NCBI GenBank assembly: GCA_951213105.1
Contig: OX578134.1
Span: 134,908,793 to 134,972,792, forward strand
Direction: 5' to 3'
Length of the DNA: 64,000 bases
DNA from: Amaurobius ferox
Taxonomy: Eukaryota; Arthropoda; Arachnida; Araneae; Amaurobiidae
Made by a program: the position numbers and the translations under genes. The notes under the pieces were generated by a model. That model was not told the origin of the DNA. It saw nothing but the letters and a program-made list of their open reading frames with translations, and searched no databases. Shown here piece by piece: positions 36,270 to 49,187 of the stretch. Each line of letters opens with the position of its first letter. Position 1 is the first letter of the stretch.

Positions 36270-37080
36270 TCTGATGTGGGCAGCACATGACTTTCTCTGC
36301 AGACTCAAATTTATGTTTTCTTTACTTCTCTATTAATTCATTAAATCGCAGTTTAATTGCACAAAATAACACTAAATTTGCATTTTTAATTCAATTTTTG
36401 TTTTTATTTGGTAATTGGACATTTTTCCAAAGGCGGCATAGCAAAAATGTGAAAAATGTCAAATATCGCGAGAACGGTTACTCCTAGAGTAAAGAAGTTG
36501 GTCTTATATTTTTCCTTGTCAAAAATTACGTATAAAACAAGCATCTGATTGATACATTTGAGCATACGTAGTCCTATTTTTTAAATTTCGACGATTTTTG
36601 CTGGCCATTTCGCAAGAAAAGGTAGATTATATTTTTTCGAATAGTACCAAAATCAAATCAGCACCAGGGTAACACACCAGTGATTTATATACCAATTTTT
36701 TTGAAATTTTATCAATTAGTATTTCAACTAGAGTGGATAAATGAGATTTTTAAGGGCCATTTCACAACAAATGCAGGTTCTTTTTTCCGAATCGTACCAA
36801 AAAATAATCAGCACCAGGGTCACGCTCAAGTAACTTACCTACCAAATATTATGGAATTCGATTCATTAGTTTTTGAGTTAAAGTAGATGCATACATTGCA
36901 CAGACAGACACACAGATACACAGACTCACAGACACACACACACAAACGTCACGCTAAAAATAGTTTTTTCGTATTCTAGATGTCCCAAACCGGGTAGATC
37001 CGTCGAAAACTCGAGTTGCGATTTTTGGCATGATTCCAATACTCATCCTATACATTACCACGTATTGCAGGGAAAGTAAA
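36270..37080 (+). repeat. Family B, copy 4
   Basis: Complete copy from TCTGATGTGGGCAGCACATG to CGTATTGCAGGGAAAGTAAA, with two to three 155-bp subunits and a GACA/CACA tract at 36900-36945. Confidence 0.85.
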
Positions 37081-37082
37081 AA

Positions 37083-37233
37083 TGTCTAATTCCTATATAA
37101 AAATTAAAATTGAACTAAAAGTGCAAATTCTGTGTTATTTTGTGCAATTAATCTCAATTCAATGAATAATTAAAGATATTAAGAAAAAATGAATTTGTGT
37201 CTGCAGGGAAAGTCATGTGCTGCCCACATCAGA
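37083..37233 (-). repeat. Family B, copy 5 (head fragment, reverse)
   Basis: Complement of the family head (CTGCAGGGAAAGTCATGTGCTGCCCACATCAGA ending at 37233) plus about 110 bp of body, truncated against the tail of copy 4. It lies head-to-tail with copy 6. Confidence 0.75.
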
Positions 37234-37236
37234 TTT

Positions 37237-38033
37237 TTACTTTCCCTGCAATACATGGTAATGTATGCGGAAGTATTGGAATCGTGCCGAAAATCGGAAT
37301 ACGAGTTTTCAACGGATCTACACGTTTTGGGACCTCTAGAACACGAAAAGACTATTTTTGGCTTGACTTCCGTGTGTATGTCTGTCTGTACAGATTTTGT
37401 ATCCACTAAAAAACTAATTGACCGAATTTCATAAAATTTAGTAAGCAAGTCTCTTGTGGGTAATCTTGGTCCTGATTAGCTTTTGGTACGATTCAGGAGA
37501 AAAGAACCTTTTTTTGCGAAATGACCCGCAAAAATTATCTATATCCACATTAACTGAAAAACGAATGTACCAAATTTCATAAAATTTGGTAAATAAGTCA
37601 TTTATGAGTTACCCAGATGCTGATTATATTTTGGTACGATTCTGTAAAAAAGAACCCCTTTTCTTCCGAAATGGCCTGCAAAAAAACGTCAGAATCTAAA
37701 ATTAAATCCTCCGTATGTTCAAACTCATTAATTAAATTGCTTGTGTTATATGCAATTTTTGACGATGAAAAGAATAAGATCAACCCCATTACTCTAGGAC
37801 TAAACATTCTCGAGATATTTTAGTTTTTTTTTTTTGCATTTTTGATACGTCGGTTTTGAGAATAAGTCCAGTTACCAAATGAAAACGAAAGCTGAATTGA
37901 AATCGTGAATACAATATATCTTTATGTATGCGTGTCATTTAGTGCAATTAAACTACATTTAATAAATTATTAATAAAATAAAGAGACAATGAATTTAAGT
38001 TTGCAGGGAAAGTCATGTGCTGCTCACATCAGA
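37237..38033 (-). repeat. Family B, copy 6 (complete, reverse)
   Basis: Left end is the terminal hairpin (ACTTTCCCTGCAATACATGG/ATGTAT). The right end is the complement of the head (TTGCAGGGAAAGTCATGTGCTGCTCACATCAGA). It contains two 155-bp subunits. Copies 5 and 6 form a head-to-tail pair, as do copies 2/3 and 7/8. Confidence 0.85.
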
Positions 38034-38230
38034 TTATTGTATCTGAAACTACACTCTCCGATTCAGAAGATGTAACATTACAGTATATGCAGTCATAAAT
38101 ATATCCAGTAATTTAAAACTTCCAAAATGATAATTAATAATTGTCGTTTATTTTTATGAGAATACTTAGCATGAAATCTAACATGCTATGTACATGGCTT
38201 TACCTACTCATAAATAAATTTCATTTTGTT
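38034..38230. other. AT-rich spacer
   Basis: No gene or element recognised. Confidence 0.4.
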
Positions 38231-39525
38231 TTTTAACACTTTACAACAAAGTTGAAAAGTGTTTATAACTTTGTTCATTCTGTCTGTCTGTCTGTCCGTT
38301 AGCACGATAACTGCCGTAAAAATGACTTAATCAAAATGAAATTTTAGTATGTTGTTCAGACGGTCTATAGGACCTATGGGAATATAAATGAATAATATCA
38401 CCCAATTAGTTTTGGATTGAACCCGGGTTGAAAAAATGGAATACATTGAGCCCTATGGGACCTAATTTTTCAAGCATTTTTTAAGCGGATTTAAAATTCA
38501 CAAATTGCTTCGAAAATTTTAGGCAATATTCAAATTGTTCCATAAAATATATAAAAAAAAATTCAGCGAAATATATTCAGTTGTTTTTTAAATAAAAATT
38601 AAAATAATAATAACACCTCTTATATTAAGCGATCACGTGTCCATGATATGAAACGATCACATGACCCACTTCAAAGGGATATATGGCATCCATCTTGTCT
38701 CAAAATCGTGATTTTTAAAGTTCTTTTTAATTCATATTGAGTGTTGTATCCGTCCTAAAATTACTTTATTTTTGCCTAAATTCTGTGCATCTTCATACTG
38801 AAACAACGCAATGACAATATATTTCAGTTTAAATGCTCTTCCAAATTTGATTATTTCTACTATTAAGCCTATTTTTCACCTGTGTAAAATGTAAACAGCA
38901 AAATATGTAGAATGAGTTGTATTAGAATCGCTGTAATTCTTTAACACAAAATCATTTAGTCCATGGAGTCTGCTTAGCTGATATGAATTCATTGATTTTA
39001 GAAAGAGAAGGACGATATTTTTCGATGAAGTTTTACGCATAGAGTTTACTTACTTGTAGCTCAATGGTCTTAATTTTTAAATAAAATAAATTATTATAGT
39101 ATTGTGATGAATGACATGAATGGGGGAATTATTTATGAATGAAATGTTGCTTTTATAGAGAGAGCCAGGCGTGTTATTTTTTATGACGTCATTTGAATGG
39201 ATTTCAGTTGTTTTCGATGATGTTTTCAAATATAATAAATTATCGTAGTATTATGATAATTCTAAAATTATTACCGAGGAATGTATAACATTTTAGAGAT
39301 GTTTAAACCAGGCAATTTATACTTTAATGCCGTCATTTGAATGAAGTTAATTTTTTTCGATGAAGGTTTAAGGTTTCAAATATAATAAATTAATGTAGTA
39401 TTGTGATAAGTTTTAAAATATTACCGAGGAATGTATTGCATTTTAGACATGTTTAAATAAAATTGCATTGAAGTTGGAAAGTGTTTCATAATCAATGCTT
39501 TAAGCATGATTGATCTTTCTTGTTT
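38231..39525 (+). repeat. Family A, copy 5 (long subtype)
   Basis: Full length from TTTTTAACACTTTACAACAAAG to GATTGATCTTTCTTGTTT. Highly similar to copy 3 at 9231-10535 and shares its extra internal unit and GATCACATGACCCACTTCAAAGG motif. Confidence 0.85.
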
Positions 39526-39534
39526 TATATCCTA

Positions 39535-40490
39535 AGAAAATGCGCCCCGCGTTACACGGGATTTAAAGCAGGGATTCGATGTATTCATTAATTTAAATTT
39601 TTCAAAGAACAGCAGGGCTCAATAAATAATGCATCCCTGCTGCAAATTACGGGCAAAGCCTGTTATAAAGTAAATTTTAAATAATCGGACTTTTGCGGAT
39701 TTCTGTAAAAACCAGACTACAGGTCTGTTCTTGGTTTCTCAGTTTGACATTTTTTTTAATTATTATTCAGGTGCCTGCCGTCTTCCTCAAAACACCTAAC
39801 ATAGTGGCAATGAACAATAAATATCAGTTCCCGCTTATAGTAGGGAATTTAGTTCCAAAGTGACGCATTAAGCATTTATTTTCTAAGCGAGTTAACAAAA
39901 TTTAAAAAGAGACACATCGTTAAAAAATAATTGTACGCTTTCTGATAACATAAAGATTTGATGAAATAGGCAAAATAAACTAGCTAAAATTTAAATTCGG
40001 TCTCATGATGCTTCTGCGCGTTTTAACATTATAGATGGCGCCACCAGCAAAATTTAACGCAGTCGGAAAAGTTGCCAAGTCTGAGGAGGGAAAATTAGGC
40101 TCGAATACTGCCAACGGGATCGCTGGAGATTTCCCGGGTAGCCTGGGAACGTTGAACTTTATTTTTCTCCTTATCGATAATGCGTACGATAAGCCGATAT
40201 AATCCTTTTTGAGCTTCATGTAAAATCTAAAAGCAGATATTGTTTCAGAAACGTGCATTAGATGGCGCTATCAATCAAAATTGGCTGCTCTAATAGAATT
40301 TGACCGGATTTAATCAGGTTATTAACTTTTAAACTAATCCGAATTTTAAAAAGATCTCGACAAGGCATTTCCTTTCCTTCGGGGAGTTGTGGTACCTCTA
40401 TACCAAATTTTATGTCTGCAGATTGCTTAGATTTTTCGCTACAAACAGCACAGACAGACATCTTATTTTATTATTATAGACGCAATTATC
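39535..40490. repeat. Interspersed repeat family F, copy 2 (unclassified)
   Basis: Begins AAGAAAATGCGCCCCGCGTTACACGGGATTTAAAGC, comparable to 32255. It contains ATAGATGGCGCCACCAGC and TTAGATGGCGCTATCAATC, and ends CACAGACAGACATCTTATTTTATTATTATAGAC, a tail style common in arthropod interspersed repeats. Reverse frames 39980-40258 (ending ALNFAGGAIYNVKTRRSIM) and 40258-40461 fall within it. I do not recognise a protein and treat them as repeat-derived. Confidence 0.5.
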
Positions 40491-40808
40491 CTGCGTAATA
40501 GGCGAATATATTAATTTTTTCCCAAAATATTATATTTATAATGAAAATACTTAATATGAAAATACTTATATATACTTTGAAATAATGTATCGAATCTAGC
40601 AATTTTTCTCAAAGTTGGCGCAGTTTAAATTTTGCTCTCCAAATAGTTTGTCAACATTTCATAAACTTATTATCTCGCGAATGATAAAATGAAAAATGGA
40701 AGAGTTTGCATCCACATTCTTCAGTAAAATAGCATATTAAGTTAATGGTTTTTCCATAGCAATGCATAAAAATAAATGTTCTACGCCTAAATACATGCCC
40801 ATTCTTTT
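40491..40808. other. AT-rich spacer with a family D fragment at 40740-40830
   Basis: Only the short family D match near 40775-40830 is recognised. Confidence 0.4.
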
Positions 40809-41111
40809 TTAACTGTCTGGTTTACTATTGTGTAGAAATTTGATTAAAAATAATTCGAAAATAAAACACAAAACTCGCCAATAAGGGGGTTTTCCCGAAA
40901 ATATGGAAGACACTCCCAATGATTCTGGATGCTGGTAACTGCAATGGGAGTGTAGTGGTGGTGGTGGTGGTATCCTGTCCACACGAATCAGTCGCTTAAA
41001 TAGATCCTTGAGCGAAGACCACAGCTCTGGCGATCCCAATGATGCTATGGGAGTAGAGCATCTCCTGTGGAAATTCCACGATGTTTTGAAGTGCTGCCAA
41101 AATGGCAGCAA
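40809..41111 (-). other. Unrecognised open frame in a locally GC-richer segment
   Basis: A 100-codon reverse frame (first Met at the right end) with SLGSPELWSSLKDLFKRLIR, a Pro run from a (CCA)n tract (RIPPPPPLHSH) and SGKPPYWRVLCFIF. Composition is less AT-biased than its surroundings. No domain is recognised, and no splice signals, family or partner were found. It could be a fragment of a repetitive element or a decayed exon. I would not call it a gene without searches. Confidence 0.3.
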
Positions 41112-41919
41112 TGGGAGTGTCCGCTATAAATAGAATTCTATATTTGTATTGAATTTATTAGATCTTTGATAATCATTCAGAATAACGCAGTTGGCAGAAA
41201 GCATATCATCGCAAGATCAAGAAATCACAGGGTTTCAGCCTCTCTTCGGGAAACGGACCTTTACGCTTGCACTTAAACGATAAAAGGTTATACAATATTT
41301 TTACTTTCTCTTTCTTATACAGAGAATGTAATTATTTCCCAAATGTAATTGCTTCAATTTCGAGATGGTGACAGAAAAAAGTTTATCACCTCCTAGACAT
41401 AATTGAAAAATTGTATTCTATTAAAATTCTGCATTTAAAAGAATCTTTCAGAAGATGTGGTTCGATTTGCGTCGCCTCGCATTTTTAAAGAATGAATCTC
41501 CGGCACAAAACAAGATCTAAAGTGACGGATAAAAAAACTGTTTCACTTGTTACGCATTTTTGTTGTCGCTGTTGTCGTTTAATGCAATTACAGTCAGAAT
41601 GTGTGTATGGTAAAGATGCGAAACCCACGAACTTGGACTACTATATAAGAAGTTTATTCAATCTATGCCAAACATTTGTGAGGCTATAATTGCAGCTCAA
41701 AATATTGTAGTGTTATTTTTCTTTTTTGATACGTATATATTACTATTACGCTAACTTATAATGTCCTTTTGTACACGTGAATTTATTAAAATTTATGCAC
41801 GGTTGTCCTGATTAACGTTTGTACAACTTCTCATATTTTCACCAATCACGCATTTCACACTTTGGGAAACTATTTCTGGCAATTAGGTATATCAGGTTGA
41901 ATCTTTCTTATTGAAAATA
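41112..41919. other. AT-rich intergenic sequence
   Basis: No gene or element recognised. The 65-codon frame at 41492-41689 has several Cys (FCCRCCRLMQLQSEC) but no known fold. Confidence 0.4.
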
Positions 41920-41921
41920 TA

Positions 41922-43092
41922 CACTCAAGTGCCAAAAGTCATAGGATATCTCTCTAATATCGAGTTGGGTCTCCCTTAGCTCGGCGAAATGCAGTAACTC
42001 GAGGTAGCATGAACTCAACTAGTCAGCGGAAGTCTCCAGGAGAAATGTTCAGCCATACTGTCTCGATAGCAGTCCATAATTGAGTGGTTGTGGTAGGTGC
42101 TGGAATTTGGGCACGAATGGCCCTTTCTATCATATCCCAGATATGCTCGAAGGGGTTCATACCTGGCGATCTAGATGGCCGAATAATGTGCTAGAATTGT
42201 CCAAAATGCTCTTCAAATCAATCGAGAAGCAATATGGACCCGGTGACATGGAGCATTATCATCCTGGAACATTCCATTTTATTGGCGTATATGAACGTCC
42301 ATAAACGGCTGCAAATTATCACCAAGCAGCTGAATATAGCGATTTCCTCTCAATTACCGGTTCAATTTGACCAGAGGACCCAATCCATGCCAAGTAAACA
42401 CTCTCCACACCATTACGAAACCACCACCAGCTTGCACAGTGCCTTGTTGACAAGTTGGATTCATAGCCTCATGGAGTTTGCGCCACATCAGAAAGCGACC
42501 ATCAGCTCAGCTCGTAGCAACTTTAAACGTGACTCGTCGAGCCACGCTGCCTTCTTCCAGTCATCGAGGGTCCATTGCATGTATTCGCCAGCCCAGCTGA
42601 TGCGCTGAAGTCAGTAATGTGATATGAGTAAAGGCCCTCCAGTCGGTCTTCTGCTGCCATATCTCATCAACGCTAAAGTTCACTGCACAGACCTCACAAA
42701 TACCCTTCTAGTGCGTCCCACATTGAATGCGGTAGTCAGTTGGGTAGCCAGCCTTGATCATTCAGCAGACGTGGCCGCCCACTGTGCTGTCCCTTGTGGG
42801 AGGTAATGCCTTCCATGTAGTAATCTACACCCTTAACACTGTTGAGCGTGAAATTTTCAAAGTCTTAGCAACTCTCGAAATGCTATGCTCCATGCGTCGA
42901 GCTTCAAATATCATTCCACATTCAAACTCGGTTAATTCACGTCGGGTAGCCATTATCACGCTATTTAACGTTTCACAAGATATTCAAGAGTCCAACAGAT
43001 AACCATATGACTCTTTACACCCTTTTAGCGCGATGCGATCGCCGCTTGTCTAAATTACATGCTGCTATCCCATGAATTTTGGAACTTGAGTG
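41922..43092 (-). mobile_element. Tc1-like DNA transposon, about 1.17 kb, inactive
   Basis: Left end CACTCAAGTGCCAAAAGTCA and right end TTTTGGAACTTGAGTG are terminal inverted repeats (complement of the right end: CACTCAAGTTCCAAAATTCA). TA dinucleotides flank both sides (41920-41921; TGTA after 43092). It carries a decayed Tc1-type transposase on the minus strand. More GC than its surroundings, consistent with an insertion. Confidence 0.85.
41990..42900 (-). pseudogene. Tc1-like transposase pseudogene
   Basis: Reading the minus strand: GAGGGFVMVWRVFTWHGLGP near 42400-42450, then LGDNLQPFMD (about 42300), the second catalytic Asp in MFQDDNAPCHRVHIASR (about 42220-42270), a PFEHIWDM-like block (about 42140), and AQIPAPTTTTQLW and WLNISPGDF homologous stretches (42040-42110). 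Several in-frame stops and frameshifts interrupt it, and the N-terminal DNA-binding part is heavily degraded. The intact family would catalyse cut-and-paste transposition at TA sites. The plus-strand frames of 60-124 codons over this interval are antisense shadows. Confidence 0.8.
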
Positions 43093-43096
43093 TGTA

Positions 43097-43259
43097 CTAT
43101 CCCATCTAATATAAAGGAATTTTGAACATTTCTGTAACTCACAAGGCAACGTATTTTTTTGAAATCATTTTCATGAAATTCCATTTACATGAGCCATTTC
43201 CATGTGTAAAGTTCATACTTCTAGTAAAAGTTCCGGCGTCTTTATTCTTTTCCATATGC
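43097..43259. other. AT-rich spacer
   Basis: No gene or element recognised. Confidence 0.4.
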
Positions 43260-43560
43260 TTAACCATTTTCATAAATCAAACAACACGATGAATCAAATG
43301 TTTACTGTCTAAATACATGCCTGTACTATTGTTGCCTAACAGTTTACAATAGCGTCGAAAGAGAATGAAATGCTCGATTTAGGAAACAAGGATTCGATTC
43401 TAACATTTTTCTTTCTGCAAAACGTTCCCTTTTATCCGAAGAAAACCATAAATTTAATGGAGTAGTATTCGATTTAGAAGCGAAGACTCCGGGGATTATT
43501 TTGATCTCTACTCTTCAGCAAAAGGAAAGAATTTGCAGAAATTACTATTGCATTCGCTTA
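43260..43560. repeat. Interspersed repeat family D, copy 2
   Basis: Collinear with 33750-34160: AAATGTTTACTGTCTAAATACATGCCTG, ATTGTTGCCTAACAGT, AGAGAATGAAATGCTCGATTTAGG, AAAACGTTCCCTTTTATCC and GTATTCGATTTAGAAGCGAAGACT. About 75% identity by eye. Confidence 0.55.
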
Positions 43561-45907
<2,347 letters not shown>

Positions 45908-45984
45908 TATAAATATAAATTATTAAATCCAAAGTTAGAATGTATGTAGTAACTCATAATACACTATTCCAAAATTTTCTAATA
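45908..45984 (-). mobile_element. Naiad 3'-end fragment, inverted
   Basis: Complement of the last about 75 bp of the Naiad 3' UTR (52637-52705). Shared blocks include AAATCCAAAGTTAGAATG and AACTCATAATACACTATTCC. It includes the three-base CTA that is present in the 52 kb copy and absent from the 47 kb copy. It ends in TA repeats on both sides. Confidence 0.85.
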
Positions 45985-46279
45985 TATATATATAAACATA
46001 TATATATATATAATAGTAAATACATTATCAAATAGAAAAAAGGGGGGGAGGCATAAAGGAATGGGGGAAAAGAAAGGAGAGTGTTTACAGGAACAACAGA
46101 AAAAAGGCCGGGGGGGATAGTGACCCCCTGTTCCCGGTTAAAGCGCTTTTACTCTAGAAACACTCCCGGTGCCTCTGTCTTCCCGAAGCACTCCTCCGTC
46201 CGAAGAGCGGCATGGCGCCTTAATGTTATGAAGTGTTAAGATTATGTTTTTTGTATATCTTATTTTTAAATATTTTTCT

Positions 46280-46313
<34 letters not shown>

Positions 46314-46898
46314 ATAAAATGCATACATATAAAGAGGATCGGATTAGGCATGATACTTTATTTATAAAGGAAGCTTCAGCGCAAAGTTATCCTTTTCTTT
46401 TTATAAGACAGTGTTACAATGTTGTGTACAGTAAATTTATAGATGCATTTCAAAAAGATTTTGGCAACACTGTTGTTTACATGTAATAAATGGCAACGAT
46501 GCTGAGCGGGATTATGCGTTGGTCTTATCGAAGGTCTAGGTGCTTTGATAGGTTGATTGGAATTGGTCAGGTATTTTATTTATTATTGTAATTCGAGGTT
46601 TTAATTCAAATCAATCTTTTTTAAACCTTTTATTTCTTTATGGAGGCATTGCCGTCTACGGATGCACGTTCTTGTGTGATTTGCGTCTTCTACTTTGACG
46701 TTATTCTGAATTAGGACCACAGGTGATATATGGCTCCGGGAGTGTTTCCTAAGGTGTAAAAAGTCGACTTGTAACCGGGAACTAGGGGTCGCCATCCCTC
46801 TAGGCCTTTTATATATGCCCTGTTGGTCTTTTTCACTTTATTCATTTATTCACGTTCTTGCAATTTTTGACTTGTTATATATATATATATATATATAT
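45985..46898. other. Naiad-flanking sequence with diverged inverted repeat and three TA tracts
   Basis: Contains (TA)n at 45983-46013, 46259-46306 and 46875-46898. 46101-46173 (AAAGGCCGGGGGGGATAGTG ... CCCGGTTAAAG ... GAAACACTCCCGGTGCC) is about 75% identical to the complement of 46735-46812. The enclosed 46300-46700 holds an 80-codon frame (46244-46486) with no known domain. This may be the 5' region of another Penelope-like copy or an unrelated element with inverted ends. Confidence 0.5.
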
Positions 46899-47379
46899 TT
46901 CATTTTGGCATATGGCAACATTGATCCAGTCATATTTTGTTCGTCATGGTTGCGCTGAAGAGGTGAGTTTTGAGGTATTTATGTTTCCTTTATTGTTCCA
47001 ATCTATATGCTTGTCGTCCATATAACACAAGTTTATAGATAAAATCTATCTTGTGTTTCAGAAACAAGCATTTTTGTGTTCATTTCGAAAGGATATATGG
47101 ACCCGACGAGAATTTTTTCGAAATGAACTTTTCGTAAGCCTAATCTCGTAAGCCTAAATCTCCTCCATGTGCAAGCTTTTTTGCTTGATTTTTTGTTTTC
47201 TTATTTGCATTCCTCATTTTTGAAATTTGTTGATTGTCTTTGTCCTTATGACTTGCATTATGCTTTATTATTTCCTCCTTTTGTCTTAATTTCTTTTATT
47301 TCTTTGTATTTGTAGAAAATTTTGGAATAGTGTATTATGAGTTACATACATTCTAACTTTGGATTTAATAATTTATATT

Positions 47380-47386
<7 letters not shown>
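46899..47386 (+). mobile_element. Upstream copy of the Naiad 3' UTR (pseudo-LTR-like direct repeat)
   Basis: Starts TTCATTTTGGCATATGGC and ends GGATTTAATAATTTATATTT against (TA)n. It matches 52222-52705 nearly base for base (only a handful of differences, such as TTTGTTCG/TTTGCTCG and GAGTT/GCGTT, and one 3-bp indel). The coding region does not precede it here, so it is a severely 5'-truncated copy in tandem with the full one, the arrangement known as a pseudo-LTR in Penelope-like elements. It includes the hammerhead-like structure described in the findings. Confidence 0.85.
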
Positions 47387-47691
<305 letters not shown>

Positions 47692-47939
47692 TTTTACCAT
47701 TTGATACTTGATTTTATTTATGATTCACATAATCATTAAAAATATAATCCCCAGATGATACCATAGGATCAATTTTCACACACACACAATTTCAGACAAA
47801 TCCATTTGCTCAGGGAAATTTGGAAAACACTGCGTACGAAGTACCAAAATAAGTTATTATACGCTCATAAACAATTTGCTACAAGTAATTAATTTGAAAC
47901 CGGGCAAATTAATTTGAAAATCATATATATATATATATA
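47692..47939. other. Spacer between Naiad 3' UTR copy and mariner-like insertion
   Basis: Short (CA)n at 47780-47790 and a (TA)n at 47922-47939 that is the target of the next element. Nothing else recognised. Confidence 0.5.
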
Positions 47940-48823
47940 CAGGGTGAGTCAGAACTCTTTGGCCAAACTTTAAGAGGTGATAAATCACATCTAAACAAGC
48001 AATTTTTGTCATACAAAGCAAGGTCGTAACGCAAGAGGTGAACCGCTAGACGTCGCTGACATTGAACGCAGTGACGACTGCGTCAGAACTAGCCAGGGTT
48101 TAAGCTGAGTTTAAAATTTCTTTAGAGATCATTTGATTGGCCCATATCTTCTACCATGCCGTCTGGACGGCAGAACATACCTCCTATTTTTACAGGAGGT
48201 ATTGCCACAGTTACTGCAACATGTTCCTGACAACATTAAAGCATGTATGTGGTTCCAAGACGACGGAGCACCACCCCATTTCAGCGTGAATGTGCGGCAC
48301 ACCTTAGATGCTACATTCTCAGGGCAATGAATTGGTCGGGGTGGTCCCATAGCTTGGGGTGGTCCCATAGCGATCGCCTGATCTCTCCTGTCTCGACTTT
48401 TTCTTATGGGGCCATATGAAAAGTCTCATCTACGATAGCCCCATCGACTCCAACGAGGACCTTGTTGCTAGGATTGCTGTTGCTGGCGGCGTTGTCCAAG
48501 ATATGCCGGGTGTTTTTGCTATCGTGCGCCACTCGCTACGTCGCAGATGTGAAGCCTGCATCACTGCTGGTGGTCGCACTTTTGAGCAGTTTCTGTAACT
48601 TTGCCCATGCATTCTGCCATTTCTGTCAGTAAAACGTACTTCGTGCTTACTCTGTCATTTTTGTTTTCCTCTTTTCACGAGAGAGTCATCATTTTCCCAT
48701 TTCATGAGCTACCACCTAGCGGTTCATCTCTTGCGTTACGACCCGGCTTTGTATGGCAAAAATTGCTTGTTTAAAATGTGATTTATCACCCCTTAAAGTT
48801 TGGCCCAAGAGTTCTGACTCACC

Positions 48824-48826
<3 letters not shown>
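47940..48826 (+). mobile_element. Tc1/mariner-type element, internally deleted (887 bp)
   Basis: Ends CAGGGTGAGTCAGAACTCT and AGAGTTCTGACTCACCCTG form terminal inverted repeats. Inverted similarity continues inward for about 110 bp (ACGCAAGAGGTGAACCGCTAG at 48019-48039 against CTAGCGGTTCATCTCTTGCGT at 48716-48736). TA flanks both ends, inside a (TA)n microsatellite. The body carries only the C-terminal half of a transposase. Long subterminal inverted repeats fit transposase-binding regions. Confidence 0.85.
48133..48598 (+). pseudogene. Mariner-type transposase C-terminal pseudogene
   Basis: MWFQDDGAPPHFSVNVRHTLD carries the second catalytic Asp (QDDGAPPH, about 48250-48275), followed by IGRGGPIAW. 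A duplicated TGGGGTGGTCCCATAGC (about 48338-48371) introduces a frameshift. A shifted frame then continues with the third-Asp region (LDFFLWG-like, about 48390) and MKSLIYDSPIDSNEDLVARI to a stop at 48596. The N-terminal DNA-binding half and first catalytic Asp are missing because of an internal deletion. Not functional. Confidence 0.8.

Positions 48827-48862
<36 letters not shown>
48827..48862. repeat. (TA)n microsatellite
   Basis: Right-hand remainder of the TA tract into which the mariner-type element inserted. The Naiad 5' sequence begins just beyond. Confidence 0.9.
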
Positions 48863-48865
<3 letters not shown>

Positions 48866-49187
48866 TAGAACTGATTATATTTATATTGTTAATCATTTCT
48901 TTTTATCTTGTAATATCCTACTTATTACATTTTATTAGGTTTTACATGGACTTAGTTGTATATATTTTTATATATAAGCAATTATTTTATTTTTATTTAT
49001 ATTATTTATAAATGTTAATGCTATTCTCTTTATATTACTTTAACTCTTATGAATTACACATCTTATTTGATTTAGTGACTGGCAAATATATTTATTCTTG
49101 TTATTATATAATTTGATAAATATTGCCCGGTATTTTCAATTTTGTTGGGAATTGTTTAGACCGATATCCCATTACCAACTTTGTGCC

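Noticed and set aside
42080..43002. Plus-strand frames of 60-124 codons
   Set aside because: Antisense to a Tc1-type transposase pseudogene read from the minus strand.
49050..49070. Selenocysteine-coding extension of the Naiad ORF through two TGA codons
   Set aside because: No upstream ATG, a TAA lies just before, and no SECIS-like structure was noticed.
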